Assembly: GCF_051055405.1 (NCBI RefSeq)
Contig: NZ_CP167068.1
Location: 2,294,001 to 2,358,000, forward strand
DNA from: Pseudolachnospira sp051055405
GTDB lineage: Bacteria; Bacillota; Clostridia; Lachnospirales; Lachnospiraceae
Length of the DNA stretch: 64,000 nucleotides
Direction of reading: 5' to 3'
Every line of letters begins with the position of its first letter. Within the stretch, counting starts at the first letter, position 1. The position numbers and the translations under genes are program-made. The notes beneath the pieces were generated by a model that was given only the letters and a program-made list of their open reading frames with translations, made no database searches and had not been told where the DNA came from. Positions 27,401 through 34,732 of the stretch are shown here, in pieces.

Positions 27401-27798
27401 GTAATTCCCTCTTCCAATATCAGTGTATGGGGGCGATACTGGTTCCAAGGAGCGGGATTCGTAATGTCGCCATATCCCCGCATGTCTCCCTCTCCACTGA
27501 TCGTCAAGGTATATCCGGTATCCTCTGTGCCTGTTATCTTCCAGCTTACGTTTTCGCCGCCATTTTTTCCACAAAATCCACTGTCAACAATCGTCTCTTT
27601 TTCAGTTGTTGAAAAGCCCTCCAAAGACTCTATGTGTTCTGCATCATTCTTTTCGCTATCATCGTCTTCAACAATCAACTGCTCTTCAGAGGGTAAATCT
27701 GTTAAGCTTTCCTCCGTCATAGGCACTGCTGCTATGGCTTGATTGCTTATCATCAGTAAAACCAGTGCGGCGCTTACCGCTTGTTTCCATTTCATCAT
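24409..27798 (-). CDS. Secreted BspA-type LRR protein with Cys repeats and DUF4214 domains
   Basis: 1129 residues. In order: signal peptide (about 1-24); an acidic linker; a small beta domain (about 75-130, SWKITGTEDTGYTLTISGEG); about ten BspA-type leucine-rich repeats of 23-25 residues (about 130-370; AF.GCTGF, L.LP.S...IG..AF); a large domain of unknown fold (about 385-790); three tandem Cys-containing repeats (about 795-905; W......SC...G......C.CG); and four DUF4214-type half-repeats (about 915-1129) ending at the C-terminus. LRR_5 proteins are commonly adhesins or binding proteins. It has its own promoter and terminator and sits between the cassette and the ABC operon. There is no sortase motif, so the DUF4214 region is a candidate for retention on the envelope. 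Confidence 0.9.
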   Translation of the reverse strand: MMKWKQAVSAALVLLMISNQAIAAVPMTEESLTDLPSEEQLIVEDDDSEKNDAEHIESLEGFSTTEKETIVDSGFCGKNGGENVSWKITGTEDTGYTLTISGEGDMRGYGDITNPAPWNQYRPHTLILEEGITEIGEFAFMNSSFFSGELVLPDSLTTIGSAAFWGCTGFSGGLIIPGNVKSIGESAFLECTGLDGRLVILEGITEIGDTAFAGCTGFYGKLELPKSVKQIGAEAFASCSGFSGVDLAEVSKIGGGAFFECTGLTGNLVLPETLETIQGGAFRGCSGLTGVLRIPAGVKTVGSGAFQNCSGFSELELTEGLLEIEEEAFSGCAGFREEVIIPSSVTAIGRSAFERCSKLERMQFLNPDCSIYDSESTIDSIIEIFGVSGSTAVAYAERYDRFYSDMSRGIYCADGKIYFCNQWSSATSKEVENRDCLTALVVSADVEKVDSSLWKMPFRNLKTVGFYSGTVMSLEGDLSGFASSPIDRIIYMVNKDTEYAVSKITSEGIEFSSQNNSGRWGMKPKSSCEISTTILVSSGKTLKLENPRVVGEEMKRQDLKYLSIETVAGGRIENNWSFDTTVYCDDVDYFVAAGQTFIAPAGTVKVYVGPKDNIPHITFSKEDFVKAVLTEEDQAILQAGQDIAFWMTVSERTEANLRAEELAVLRSELANNTQRYKPGLYMKLSLEKQIGQDGELVPILVLPSSISVCFEIPEELRKSDRRYTMIGFTDKREDLFYLFDLDDDDSTFTTHITYTDDTNYVLTYHDHVYGAWEETTAPSCVRNGERQKACSCGDRKSEVIQAAGHKAGAWTVAKQASCTERGERVQKCTVCGSVLKTAEIPASAHNWEPWQVERAATTTSTGSKVRFCRNCSRFERTTIAKLPVTDPVEGFVYRLYEQVLGRQPEAQGMRDWTQCLHNRAGTGAQVASGFIFSMEYERRNVSDSEFVEMLYRTMMNRQSDAAGKQSWLRLLKSGVTRHYVFAGFVYSQEFQNVCRSYGIDRGDYTLGEVVDQNADVTAFASRMYTVVLERPYDKEGLSDWTRLLLSHEMGGGELSKGFFNSREFGNKHLSDRDFVTICYRTYLNREPDSRGLNDWLAVLGRGSSREEVLDGFIWSREFGKLCNEYGINP

Positions 27799-27871
27799 CC
27801 TACTGTCCCTCCCTGTAGTTGCAAAGTGTATGTCCGCCCAGTTGATTTACTATTTATTCCCTTTTACGAAA

Positions 27872-27900
27872 ATTATAGTTTATTTTTTGTGCAAATGCAA
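27872..27900 (-). promoter_or_regulatory. Promoter of the LRR/DUF4214 surface protein gene
   Basis: TTGCAT (27895-27900), 17-base spacer, consensus TATAAT (27872-27877), minus strand. Predicted leader of about 67 bases ending in GGAGGGACAGTAGG before the ATG pair. Confidence 0.75.
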
Positions 27901-27920
27901 CACATTTGTAGGATGTATTG

Positions 27921-27956
27921 TTTTAGAGACAAATAGTCAACACATTTTCTCTAAAA
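27921..27956 (-). promoter_or_regulatory. Nine-base perfect inverted repeat upstream of the LRR-gene promoter
   Basis: TTTTAGAGA (27921-27929) and TCTCTAAAA (27948-27956) are exact reverse complements separated by 18 bases, ending about 20 bases upstream of the -35 box. No T-tract follows, so it is not a normal terminator. It may be a regulator-binding site. Confidence 0.4.
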
Positions 27957-27988
27957 AGAAAAATATAAAAGCCATTCGTGGAGAGCTG

Positions 27989-29098
27989 TTATCGGTCTAT
28001 ACATCCATTTATTATCAATCTCAACTTTTTAATTCCGTAATCATATCGAATCACGCTTTTAACCATTTCAATTATTATAGATATTAATAAGCTAAAAAAT
28101 AGAAGACATAAAAAACTTATTACAGCGTTTTTAGACCAAAATATCCATTGAGGAATAAAGGTATATAAAAAGTGATGAATCATAAACATATTTCCAGAGT
28201 GTTTCCCTAAAAATACAAGACATTTTTTTAATATATCAATCTGGAAATATTCCCGCATTAATAGACATAGATTGAACACAATAACACTTGATAATACACT
28301 GCTTATTTGCCAATTATCGTTATTCATTATCGTGTACTTAAGCAAAAGGCCACCTGAAATTAATAATACTTCTATTACAATTTGAACCATTTTCTCAATT
28401 CTACTTTTGGGCCTTTTTAGAATTACTTCAAATGTTCTTGATTGTGCACATAATACTCCCAACACTATGGTCAGATAATATTGAGAATACAGTCCTCCAT
28501 AAGAAGATAAAAGTCCCCCTGATAGATATTGCAAACTTAAAAATATAATTAAATATGTATACCAACCCCATTTTTTACAGATATAATAACAAAAAGGAAT
28601 TAATAAGATTAAAACTTGTGCGAAACACATATACCACCAAGAGCCTGTCAAGGTAGGTGTATGAAAAAAATCAGAAATCCCCAAAAAATCAAACACCGCA
28701 TTGGGAATATTTATATATAGAGACATAGGATCTTGTACAAGAATTCCATAACTAATAAACACAAACATAAACGGCAACCAAAAAGATGATATCAGAGATA
28801 GCCACTTGTCTATAACAAAATGTACATTCCCTTTTTTCCAAGACTCATATTGTATGGTAAGACCATATGCCGATAAAAATACAAAAATCCATACACAGAT
28901 TCTTGCCATAATGGCTAGTATCTGAATCATACTTCCTGATAAAAGCATAAATTTCAAATCATAAGCAATAACCAAATCTTCCGTTAAAAACAAATGGTGA
29001 AATAAAAGTAGTATAATTGCTACACCTTTTACTAATAATGTATCATTTTTGGTAAAAAGAGCCGCTTTTTCATAGCTTATGCATTTTTCCATATCCAT
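27989..29098 (-). CDS. Membrane acyltransferase family 3 (O-acetyltransferase)
   Basis: 369 residues with about ten hydrophobic segments. The N-terminal motif LLVKGVAIILLLFHHLF carries the HH pair typical of acyltransferase-3 proteins (OafA/WecH type), which O-acetylate surface sugars using cytoplasmic acyl-CoA. Late motifs KHSGNMFMIHHFLYTF also fit. The start could be at 29098 or at ATG 29092. No ribosome site lies right next to either; the strong AGGAGGGG is about 40 bases upstream, behind a perfect hairpin (29105-29134). AT content is clearly higher than in the flanking operons. It is the last gene of the 46.4-28.0 kb cassette. Confidence 0.85.
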   Translation of the reverse strand: MDMEKCISYEKAALFTKNDTLLVKGVAIILLLFHHLFLTEDLVIAYDLKFMLLSGSMIQILAIMARICVWIFVFLSAYGLTIQYESWKKGNVHFVIDKWLSLISSFWLPFMFVFISYGILVQDPMSLYINIPNAVFDFLGISDFFHTPTLTGSWWYMCFAQVLILLIPFCYYICKKWGWYTYLIIFLSLQYLSGGLLSSYGGLYSQYYLTIVLGVLCAQSRTFEVILKRPKSRIEKMVQIVIEVLLISGGLLLKYTIMNNDNWQISSVLSSVIVFNLCLLMREYFQIDILKKCLVFLGKHSGNMFMIHHFLYTFIPQWIFWSKNAVISFLCLLFFSLLISIIIEMVKSVIRYDYGIKKLRLIINGCIDR

Positions 29099-29104
29099 CC
29101 GTAT

Positions 29105-29148
29105 GATAATTAGAGATATAGGAAGCTAATTATCAATACTCCCCTCCT
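29105..29148 (-). promoter_or_regulatory. Strong ribosome site plus hairpin ahead of the acyltransferase gene
   Basis: AGGAGGGGAG (minus strand, about 29139-29148) is followed after four bases by a perfect nine-pair hairpin, GATAATTAG/CTAATTATC with a 12-base loop (29105-29134), and then by six bases and the ATG at 29098. Folding the hairpin would bring the ribosome site to about 10-14 bases from the start codon. An alternative is a nine-codon leader peptide starting at TTG. Confidence 0.45.
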
Positions 29149-29218
29149 ACGCCAATATACTTATCACATTTTCTTAAACAAACCATATGTCAAAATTATA
29201 TAAAAAATCTATTAAATA

Positions 29219-31324
29219 CTATTTCAAAACCTTATCTACTGGTTTAAAATCCGAGTCCCCCATCTGATACCATTGTCCATAATTTTTATAAAACAAACTT
29301 ACTTTATAAAGTCTCCCCAATTTTAAAGAATCTTCTGGGAGCATAAACCGAAGCTTCTGATTATCTTCGTCGTGAAACAGACCATACATAAATTTTTCTC
29401 CCTTGGTATTTTCCACCTGGAGATAAACGTCCTCCCATTCCTGCCACTTTACGTTTTGTTCCGAAAAAAGTATATCAATACTCTTAATTCCTTCAATACT
29501 ATTTTTTCTCACTTTTATCTGAAATGGTGTTCCAACATACTGTGCGTTAATTTCCCAATTTTGAAGGAAACGTATGATCGCGCAGTTACCCCAAATTGAC
29601 TCGATGCAGTAATCAACGTTATCATAATAGTGCTCCTCCAAATAACGCTGGATTACCTCTACCCTCCGATTCACTTCTCCCACTTCGCACTCAATGCGAA
29701 TATTATCATGAATTAAATCTCTAAATGGATTTTGTACTCCGTATTCCTCCAGTATTTTCTCATTAACCCCAAGCTTTACCGGGTATTGCCCTAAACATCC
29801 AAAATTAGATGACGAATTTACTGGGGCAGTTAGAAAAGGGGCTCTTATATTTAAAGGATATTGCTGCAGCCATGGGCTATAAAACAATTGGAAATATAAA
29901 ATTTCTTTGTTCTCTGACATTCTTTGAGACACATTATAATCAATCGTAGTTGATTCTTTCTTTTTTAACTCCTGCAAATCCCATTGAATATTAAGTTGCC
30001 CTTTTATGCTTTGATAAAGCGATGCTTCCGCCTTTGGTGGTTTAAAAAAAACTGCTACAAACAAACAGATAATGGTAACAACCCAGTACTCCTTTTTTTT
30101 CAGGGAGATGTCATCGACTTTTTTTCGCACCATAAAGAAATATTGAAATGCAATCAAGAGGGTTAATAACAAAGAAATTGCAATACGATCAATCAAACGC
30201 CCCCTGATACAAAAATAAAAAGCTAATAGGTGGACACAACCAAATAAAATGATGCCAAAAATGATATCATTTTTCTTTAAAAAAATAATTGCAAATAGAA
30301 ATAATATTGCCAGATATTCGTATACAGAAAAATCTGCCAATTCGCCTACTGCTTGTTTTGCATACCAAATGATGCCGTTTTTCTTTATCGCTTCTTGATT
30401 TACTTGATTTTTTAGTTCAACAAGCTGCTGCATTCGTTCTTCAGTAAAATACTCCGGATCCTGATAATCCCAAAGTTTCAGCAACTGATAATCATTGTAC
30501 GATATACCAATTTCTTTATATTCATCTTTATATTTATTGTAATCCGGCAACTCATAATCATCCAATGTAGAACGCATCTCATTCCACTTAACAAAATCTC
30601 CATCTACATAATGGAACAGAAAAATTTGAGTTACCTGAAGGAATAGAAGGCATCCCAACATAAACCCAAATACAGAAAAAAAAGACTTTGCTTTTAAGGA
30701 AAAATTTTTCTTATCCCCCTTATTTCTTATTTTCTGGTCGATCAAATAATATAGTCCCAGTAAGCCAAATACCGCTAAAGAAAAATAAATACAGTCGATT
30801 CTTATTAGGTAGCCCCAGATGACCCAAAACAGTCCAATAAAACATGTCCATTTTGACGAATGAAATTCCAGGTAATAAAAAAGCAGCACCCCACCTGCAG
30901 CGATCGTGTAAGATGCAACAACCGTAAAATCTAAATTCCAAAGCATCGATGTTGCAAACAGGAGGTGTAAAATAACCAACATTTTTTTCCACCTGCTATT
31001 TCCTATTGAATACAGTACCATAGAAATAATAAAGTGAGAACCAATAATGGAAAACACTAAAATCAAATTAAACCACATCAAACGTAACCCCGTTAGGGAA
31101 AGTACAAAAATAAGAGCAGACATCAAACTATGTGCTCCTAAAACAACCAGGTTTCGATTATTCGCGCCAAATGTGCCATCAGCAAACGATTCAATCAGCC
31201 AAGCGTCCTGCCTTATTTCGTTTGGTATTAAAAATATCCCTATTATGGTTGCCATTAAACATGTGATTATGACAAAAGACACTCCACTATTTCGGGTATA
31301 CCACTGCTTAATCCCTCTCATCAT
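29219..31324 (-). CDS. Large multi-spanning membrane protein, putative glycosyltransferase
   Basis: 701 residues with about 11 hydrophobic segments in the first 440 and a soluble C-terminal region of about 260. A loop near residue 275-300 reads YNDYQLLKLWDYQDPEYFTE then ERMQ. Nearly the same motif (NDYQMMRKWNFADPDYFTLE) occurs in the membrane protein at 46554-48377, so the two are distant paralogues with the same topology. The N-terminal outer loop (NEIRQDAWLIESF) has an acidic residue where GT-C enzymes carry theirs. It is probably a transferase using the lipid-linked sugar made by the GT2/SMR genes directly upstream. Strongly AT-rich. The start follows GAGGGG. Confidence 0.7.
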   Translation of the reverse strand: MMRGIKQWYTRNSGVSFVIITCLMATIIGIFLIPNEIRQDAWLIESFADGTFGANNRNLVVLGAHSLMSALIFVLSLTGLRLMWFNLILVFSIIGSHFIISMVLYSIGNSRWKKMLVILHLLFATSMLWNLDFTVVASYTIAAGGVLLFYYLEFHSSKWTCFIGLFWVIWGYLIRIDCIYFSLAVFGLLGLYYLIDQKIRNKGDKKNFSLKAKSFFSVFGFMLGCLLFLQVTQIFLFHYVDGDFVKWNEMRSTLDDYELPDYNKYKDEYKEIGISYNDYQLLKLWDYQDPEYFTEERMQQLVELKNQVNQEAIKKNGIIWYAKQAVGELADFSVYEYLAILFLFAIIFLKKNDIIFGIILFGCVHLLAFYFCIRGRLIDRIAISLLLTLLIAFQYFFMVRKKVDDISLKKKEYWVVTIICLFVAVFFKPPKAEASLYQSIKGQLNIQWDLQELKKKESTTIDYNVSQRMSENKEILYFQLFYSPWLQQYPLNIRAPFLTAPVNSSSNFGCLGQYPVKLGVNEKILEEYGVQNPFRDLIHDNIRIECEVGEVNRRVEVIQRYLEEHYYDNVDYCIESIWGNCAIIRFLQNWEINAQYVGTPFQIKVRKNSIEGIKSIDILFSEQNVKWQEWEDVYLQVENTKGEKFMYGLFHDEDNQKLRFMLPEDSLKLGRLYKVSLFYKNYGQWYQMGDSDFKPVDKVLK

Positions 31325-31380
31325 ATGCCCCTCTAATAAAAAATGTTCCTTTTTAATTGTCTTTTATATAAAAACCCTTG

Positions 31381-31716
31381 TTATAAATTGAATACATATA
31401 TTCCCAATAAAATAACTATTAAACCCATAATTTTTCTCCGGCTTACATGCTCTTTTAAAAATAGAACTCCCAAAATCGTAATAAAAATATACCCCGAAGA
31501 TTCTAAAATCCCCCCCATTGATAAAGGAACATTGCGGTAGGATATGGTTGTCACCAAACTGGATACAAAAAATAAGCTATACGCAAAAAACACCTGTGGA
31601 TTCAAATATTCCTTCCACCAATTCTCATACTTACGATTTGCGCTAGCTTTTAACATAATCTGGGAAATAGACGAAATAAGTACAGAGAATAAAAAAAGCA
31701 CTATGTATCGATTCAT
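31381..31716 (-). CDS. SMR/EamA-type half-transporter, ArnF-like
   Basis: 111 residues with four hydrophobic segments and the SMR-like ending FLKEHVSRRKIMGLIVILLG. Together with the overlapping 118-residue neighbour it forms a pair like ArnE/ArnF, which flip undecaprenyl-phosphate-linked aminosugar across the membrane. It overlaps that gene by four bases, and an ArnC-like GT2 is directly upstream. The context favours a lipid-linked sugar flippase over drug efflux. Confidence 0.8.
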   Translation of the reverse strand: MNRYIVLFLFSVLISSISQIMLKASANRKYENWWKEYLNPQVFFAYSLFFVSSLVTTISYRNVPLSMGGILESSGYIFITILGVLFLKEHVSRRKIMGLIVILLGIYVFNL

Positions 31717-32069
31717 TTGTTCCCCTTTTCTGAAACTACAATATATATCCCCGCTATTATAATAATAGAGCCAAGAATATTAAAACCTGTAATATTTTCC
31801 GCAAAAAAAATCCGTCCCCAAATAATTCCCCAAACAATCGTAACGGCCTTATTGGCATAGGCTGTCACTAATGGCAATCTTTTTAAAATTTGTTGCCAAA
31901 GTAAAGCGTATATAAATAAATTGGCAAGCACCACTCCGTAAAATAGAATAAATTTCCACGATAAAAAGGCTTCCCTTGCCGCCAACTTTGAAAAAATCCC
32001 ACCAAAAGAATATAAAAACAATAAGCCATGCAAGCATATTATATTTTTAATTGTTTTTTTCTGATTCAT
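31713..32069 (-). CDS. SMR/EamA-type half-transporter, ArnE-like
   Basis: 118 residues with four hydrophobic segments. The segment LPLVTAYANKAVTIVWGIIWG and the end FNILGSIIIIAGIYIV are typical of EamA/SMR half-transporters. It starts inside the last codons of the upstream GT2 gene (23-base overlap) and overlaps the next SMR gene by four bases. It probably dimerises with that product to flip undecaprenyl-phosphate-sugar. Confidence 0.8.
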   Translation of the reverse strand: MNQKKTIKNIICLHGLLFLYSFGGIFSKLAAREAFLSWKFILFYGVVLANLFIYALLWQQILKRLPLVTAYANKAVTIVWGIIWGRIFFAENITGFNILGSIIIIAGIYIVVSEKGNK

Positions 32070-33000
32070 TTACGCGAAACCCCGCTGTTTCCCGAATCAC
32101 ATATTGAGGAGCGTTATTAATACTAATATAAACCCTTCCTACATATTCACCGATCAATCCCAGAAGCATCATAATTATACCGCCGATAAAAACAATGCAT
32201 GCCATCAATGAACTGTACCCGGCCTGTATACTAGAATCTAACAGTCTCCGGATTACAATAAATATACCGTAAAAAAATCCAATTAAGGAGCAAATAAAGC
32301 CTAAGTACGTAGCAATACGCAGAGGTTTTGCTGAAAAGGCAGTAAAGCCATTCATCCACAGAGAAAGCAATTTCCGAAGCGTATACCCCGAATGGCCTTC
32401 CTTCCGCTCCCTATGATGTACGGGAACACTTGTCACATGATTTGTACTTCTAAACACCAAGCCTCCCACATAAGGATATGCGTTTTTGTAATGCAGCATC
32501 TCCTGGATAACAAATCGTTTTGCCGCATAAAAACTTGTCCCCTTCAATCCCTTCGGTTTTCCAATCAAAACCTCGGTCATTTTTTCATTCACCAAACTTC
32601 CAAAAATTCGAAATTTTGATTGTTTAATTTCCGGATAATAACCATATACAACATCATAACCATTATGGATCTGATCCAGTAATAAAAACACCTCATCAAC
32701 GGGAGATTGGCCATCGTCATCCAATGAAACAATGATATCACCGGAAGCATTTGCATATCCGGCCATCAAGGCACTATGCTGGCCAAAATTTTTTGCGAGA
32801 CAAATCCCTCTGATATTGTCATATCGCTCTGTCAATTGTTGTATCACAGGCCAAACGCCATCCGGAGAATTATCATTGACAAGAATAATCTCAAAATGAT
32901 ATCCCCCATCTTCACCCATCACCATACGAATCTCTTCTACAACATCTTCAATGGTATGTTCAGAACGATAACATGGAATTACAAACGATATTTTTTCCAT
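32047..33000 (-). CDS. Polyprenyl-phosphate glycosyltransferase, GT2 (ArnC/GtrB/DPM1-like)
   Basis: 317 residues. The GT-A domain starts at the N-terminus (FVIPCYRSEHT) with VNDNSPDGVW and the metal-binding SLDDDGQSPVDEV. Two C-terminal hydrophobic segments (about 230-295) lead to EYVGRVYISINNAPQYVIRE, the tail characteristic of ArnC/GtrB/DPM1-type enzymes. These transfer a sugar from a nucleotide donor to undecaprenyl phosphate. With the two SMR proteins and the large membrane protein downstream, it forms a complete decoration set. The likely donor is the dTDP-aminosugar predicted from this cassette (inference). Confidence 0.88.
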   Translation of the reverse strand: MEKISFVIPCYRSEHTIEDVVEEIRMVMGEDGGYHFEIILVNDNSPDGVWPVIQQLTERYDNIRGICLAKNFGQHSALMAGYANASGDIIVSLDDDGQSPVDEVFLLLDQIHNGYDVVYGYYPEIKQSKFRIFGSLVNEKMTEVLIGKPKGLKGTSFYAAKRFVIQEMLHYKNAYPYVGGLVFRSTNHVTSVPVHHRERKEGHSGYTLRKLLSLWMNGFTAFSAKPLRIATYLGFICSLIGFFYGIFIVIRRLLDSSIQAGYSSLMACIVFIGGIIMMLLGLIGEYVGRVYISINNAPQYVIRETAGFRVNESEKNN

Positions 33001-33016
33001 ATTATTAGTTTTTCTC

Positions 33017-33736
33017 CTATCTACAATGTTTTATATACACATAATGAATTTTTTCCGGAATATATCCATTTTGAATCAAGGAACGAACTTGAACTACATT
33101 ATTGGAAGAAACGCTAGTTATCAATTTTTTTCCACCTCTACGTTTCACTTCTTCCGGTACCTTTATAACCATTCCGATTCCACCCTTTCGGTATGCCTTA
33201 TAGATACCGCCTAAAAAGGAATCATAATACCCCGGGCGAATCTCACGCAACCCAAAAAAACCAATGGTATCACCTTTATATCGATATTTGAGCAACTCCG
33301 TTCCCCTTTTCAACTCGTCATGAATCCAACCAATATATCGTTCCGCCACCTGTTCCCTCTTAAAATAAGAATCCAGACTAATCCGATCCATCTCAAACAT
33401 GCCGTCACGAATCTGTGCATAAAGTTCTTCTTGCTCCTCCTCCATCAAAGGTTCAACAAAAACTGCATCGTAAAGCCGCTGCTGTACCGAAGGTCGCTCT
33501 ATTGTTCGGAGAGAATGTGCCATTTGAATCATTGCTTCCCGGAAAACAAAACCATTTTGCTCCGCAGCCTCAAAACAGGAAACCGAACCAGTCGGAATCT
33601 TTAACACTTGGTAGGAAGATGTCACATTCTGCAAACATTGCTTCACGTCATCAAAAGAATCATTCTCTTCTACTTCAATTTCTGTCGTATCTACATTCAG
33701 ATTTCGTTTTTCCCAAAAAGCCTCTATAACTCTCAA
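33017..33736 (-). CDS. GNAT acyltransferase, WecD/RffC-like
   Basis: 239 residues starting at TTG with AAGGAG seven bases upstream. The C-terminal half is a GNAT fold: FKREQVAERYIGWIHDEL, IGFFGLREI, and the acyl-CoA-binding region LGGIYKAYRKGGIGMVI, then VSSNNVVQVRSL as the closing motif. The size and the preceding domain fit WecD-type dTDP-4-amino-4,6-dideoxygalactose N-acyltransferases, and a WecE-type aminotransferase starts the same cassette. It may use acetyl-CoA, or the unusual acyl product of the LuxC/LuxE/transketolase genes next to it. Family assignment is firm; the substrate is inferred. Confidence 0.75.
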   Translation of the reverse strand: MRVIEAFWEKRNLNVDTTEIEVEENDSFDDVKQCLQNVTSSYQVLKIPTGSVSCFEAAEQNGFVFREAMIQMAHSLRTIERPSVQQRLYDAVFVEPLMEEEQEELYAQIRDGMFEMDRISLDSYFKREQVAERYIGWIHDELKRGTELLKYRYKGDTIGFFGLREIRPGYYDSFLGGIYKAYRKGGIGMVIKVPEEVKRRGGKKLITSVSSNNVVQVRSLIQNGYIPEKIHYVYIKHCR

Positions 33737-33751
33737 GCCGATCTCCTTTTC

Positions 33752-34732
33752 TCACAGGCAAACCTGATGATATTTTTCTTGTATCGTCCATGCAATCTTT
33801 TCTGCTGTAAGCCCACATTGATTTAATAAATATTCGTAAGAACCAGGGTGGGGAAAACAGTCGGGAATTCCCATAATCAAATGAGGTGGCTTATTCATTT
33901 TATCCGCAAGTACCTCCGCCACTGCCCCTCCCAATCCACCATAGATTGTATGCTCTTCTACTGTTACCAACAATCGATACCCGATCAGTTGTTCAAAAAA
34001 TTCCGGATCTAGCGGCTTAATCGTATGCACATCGATAATCGTACAACTAATTCCTGCTTCTGATAAAAGCGTACCAGCCTTTTGTACCTCTTCTAAAATT
34101 GTCCCGGTCCCTAAAATCACAACTTCTTCTCCTGTCTGAATCACAGAAGGTTTTCCAATCTGATAGCTGTGCTCTCCCCTATAAATCATCGGAAGAATAG
34201 CACCGCCCGTCAAACGCAGATAGACCGGCCCTTCATGTTGCATCATAGCCCAAACGCACTCATATATTTCTCGTCCATCGCTTGGAGCCAGGACAAGAAG
34301 ATTAGGGATACTTCTCATAACAGACAAATCTTCCATGCCATAATGAGACCCGCCAAATCCTGATTGAATCATGCCGCTGTCCAGCCCCACCAACTTCACA
34401 TTTAAGTTCATATATCCCATATAATTACGAACCTGGTCGGTACAGCGCATAGACGCAAAAGGCGCATAGGTTGTCGCTACAACCGGAGTTCCATCCTTCG
34501 CTAGTCCCGCAGCAATCCCTACTAAATTCTGTTCTGCAATTCCTACATTAATATATTTTTCAGGAAAGTCTTTTATCAATCGGTCAAACCCTGATGCATG
34601 TCCCAAATCTGCCGACACAGCAAAAAAATCCTCTCCGAATTTCGCCATATCGTAAATTGCCTGTCCAAACGCTCCCCGCGATCCCATTCTTGATAAGAAA
34701 CGTAGATTCCTAGAATTCATTTCCATTTTCAT
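33752..34732 (-). CDS. Transketolase C-terminal subunit, copy 1
   Basis: 326 residues: pyrimidine-binding domain plus C-terminal domain of a split transketolase. GIAEQNLVGIAAGLAKDG (near 80-95) carries the Glu that activates thiamine diphosphate. SRMGSRGAFGQAIYDMAK and IDVHTIKPLD are also typical. The start is the ATG whose A is the last base of the N-subunit stop (TGATG), with GGAGG nine bases before; the preceding GTG is less likely. It pairs with the gene at 34732-35553. The second copy of the pair is at 42727-44522. The aldehyde acceptor is probably the product of the adjacent LuxE/LuxC genes rather than a pentose phosphate (inference). Confidence 0.9.
   Translation of the reverse strand: MKMEMNSRNLRFLSRMGSRGAFGQAIYDMAKFGEDFFAVSADLGHASGFDRLIKDFPEKYINVGIAEQNLVGIAAGLAKDGTPVVATTYAPFASMRCTDQVRNYMGYMNLNVKLVGLDSGMIQSGFGGSHYGMEDLSVMRSIPNLLVLAPSDGREIYECVWAMMQHEGPVYLRLTGGAILPMIYRGEHSYQIGKPSVIQTGEEVVILGTGTILEEVQKAGTLLSEAGISCTIIDVHTIKPLDPEFFEQLIGYRLLVTVEEHTIYGGLGGAVAEVLADKMNKPPHLIMGIPDCFPHPGSYEYLLNQCGLTAEKIAWTIQEKYHQVCL

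Noticed and set aside
27921..27956. Inverted repeat as a rho-independent terminator of the cassette
   Set aside because: The second arm is followed by CAATAC, not a T-tract, and the loop is 18 bases.
29165..29193. TTGACA box upstream of the acyltransferase as a promoter
   Set aside because: The -35 is perfect but no acceptable -10 occurs at 16-19 bases; the sequence there is AATGTG.
31381..32069. SMR proteins as multidrug resistance pumps
   Set aside because: They overlap an ArnC-like GT2 and each other, the arrangement of lipid-sugar flippases.
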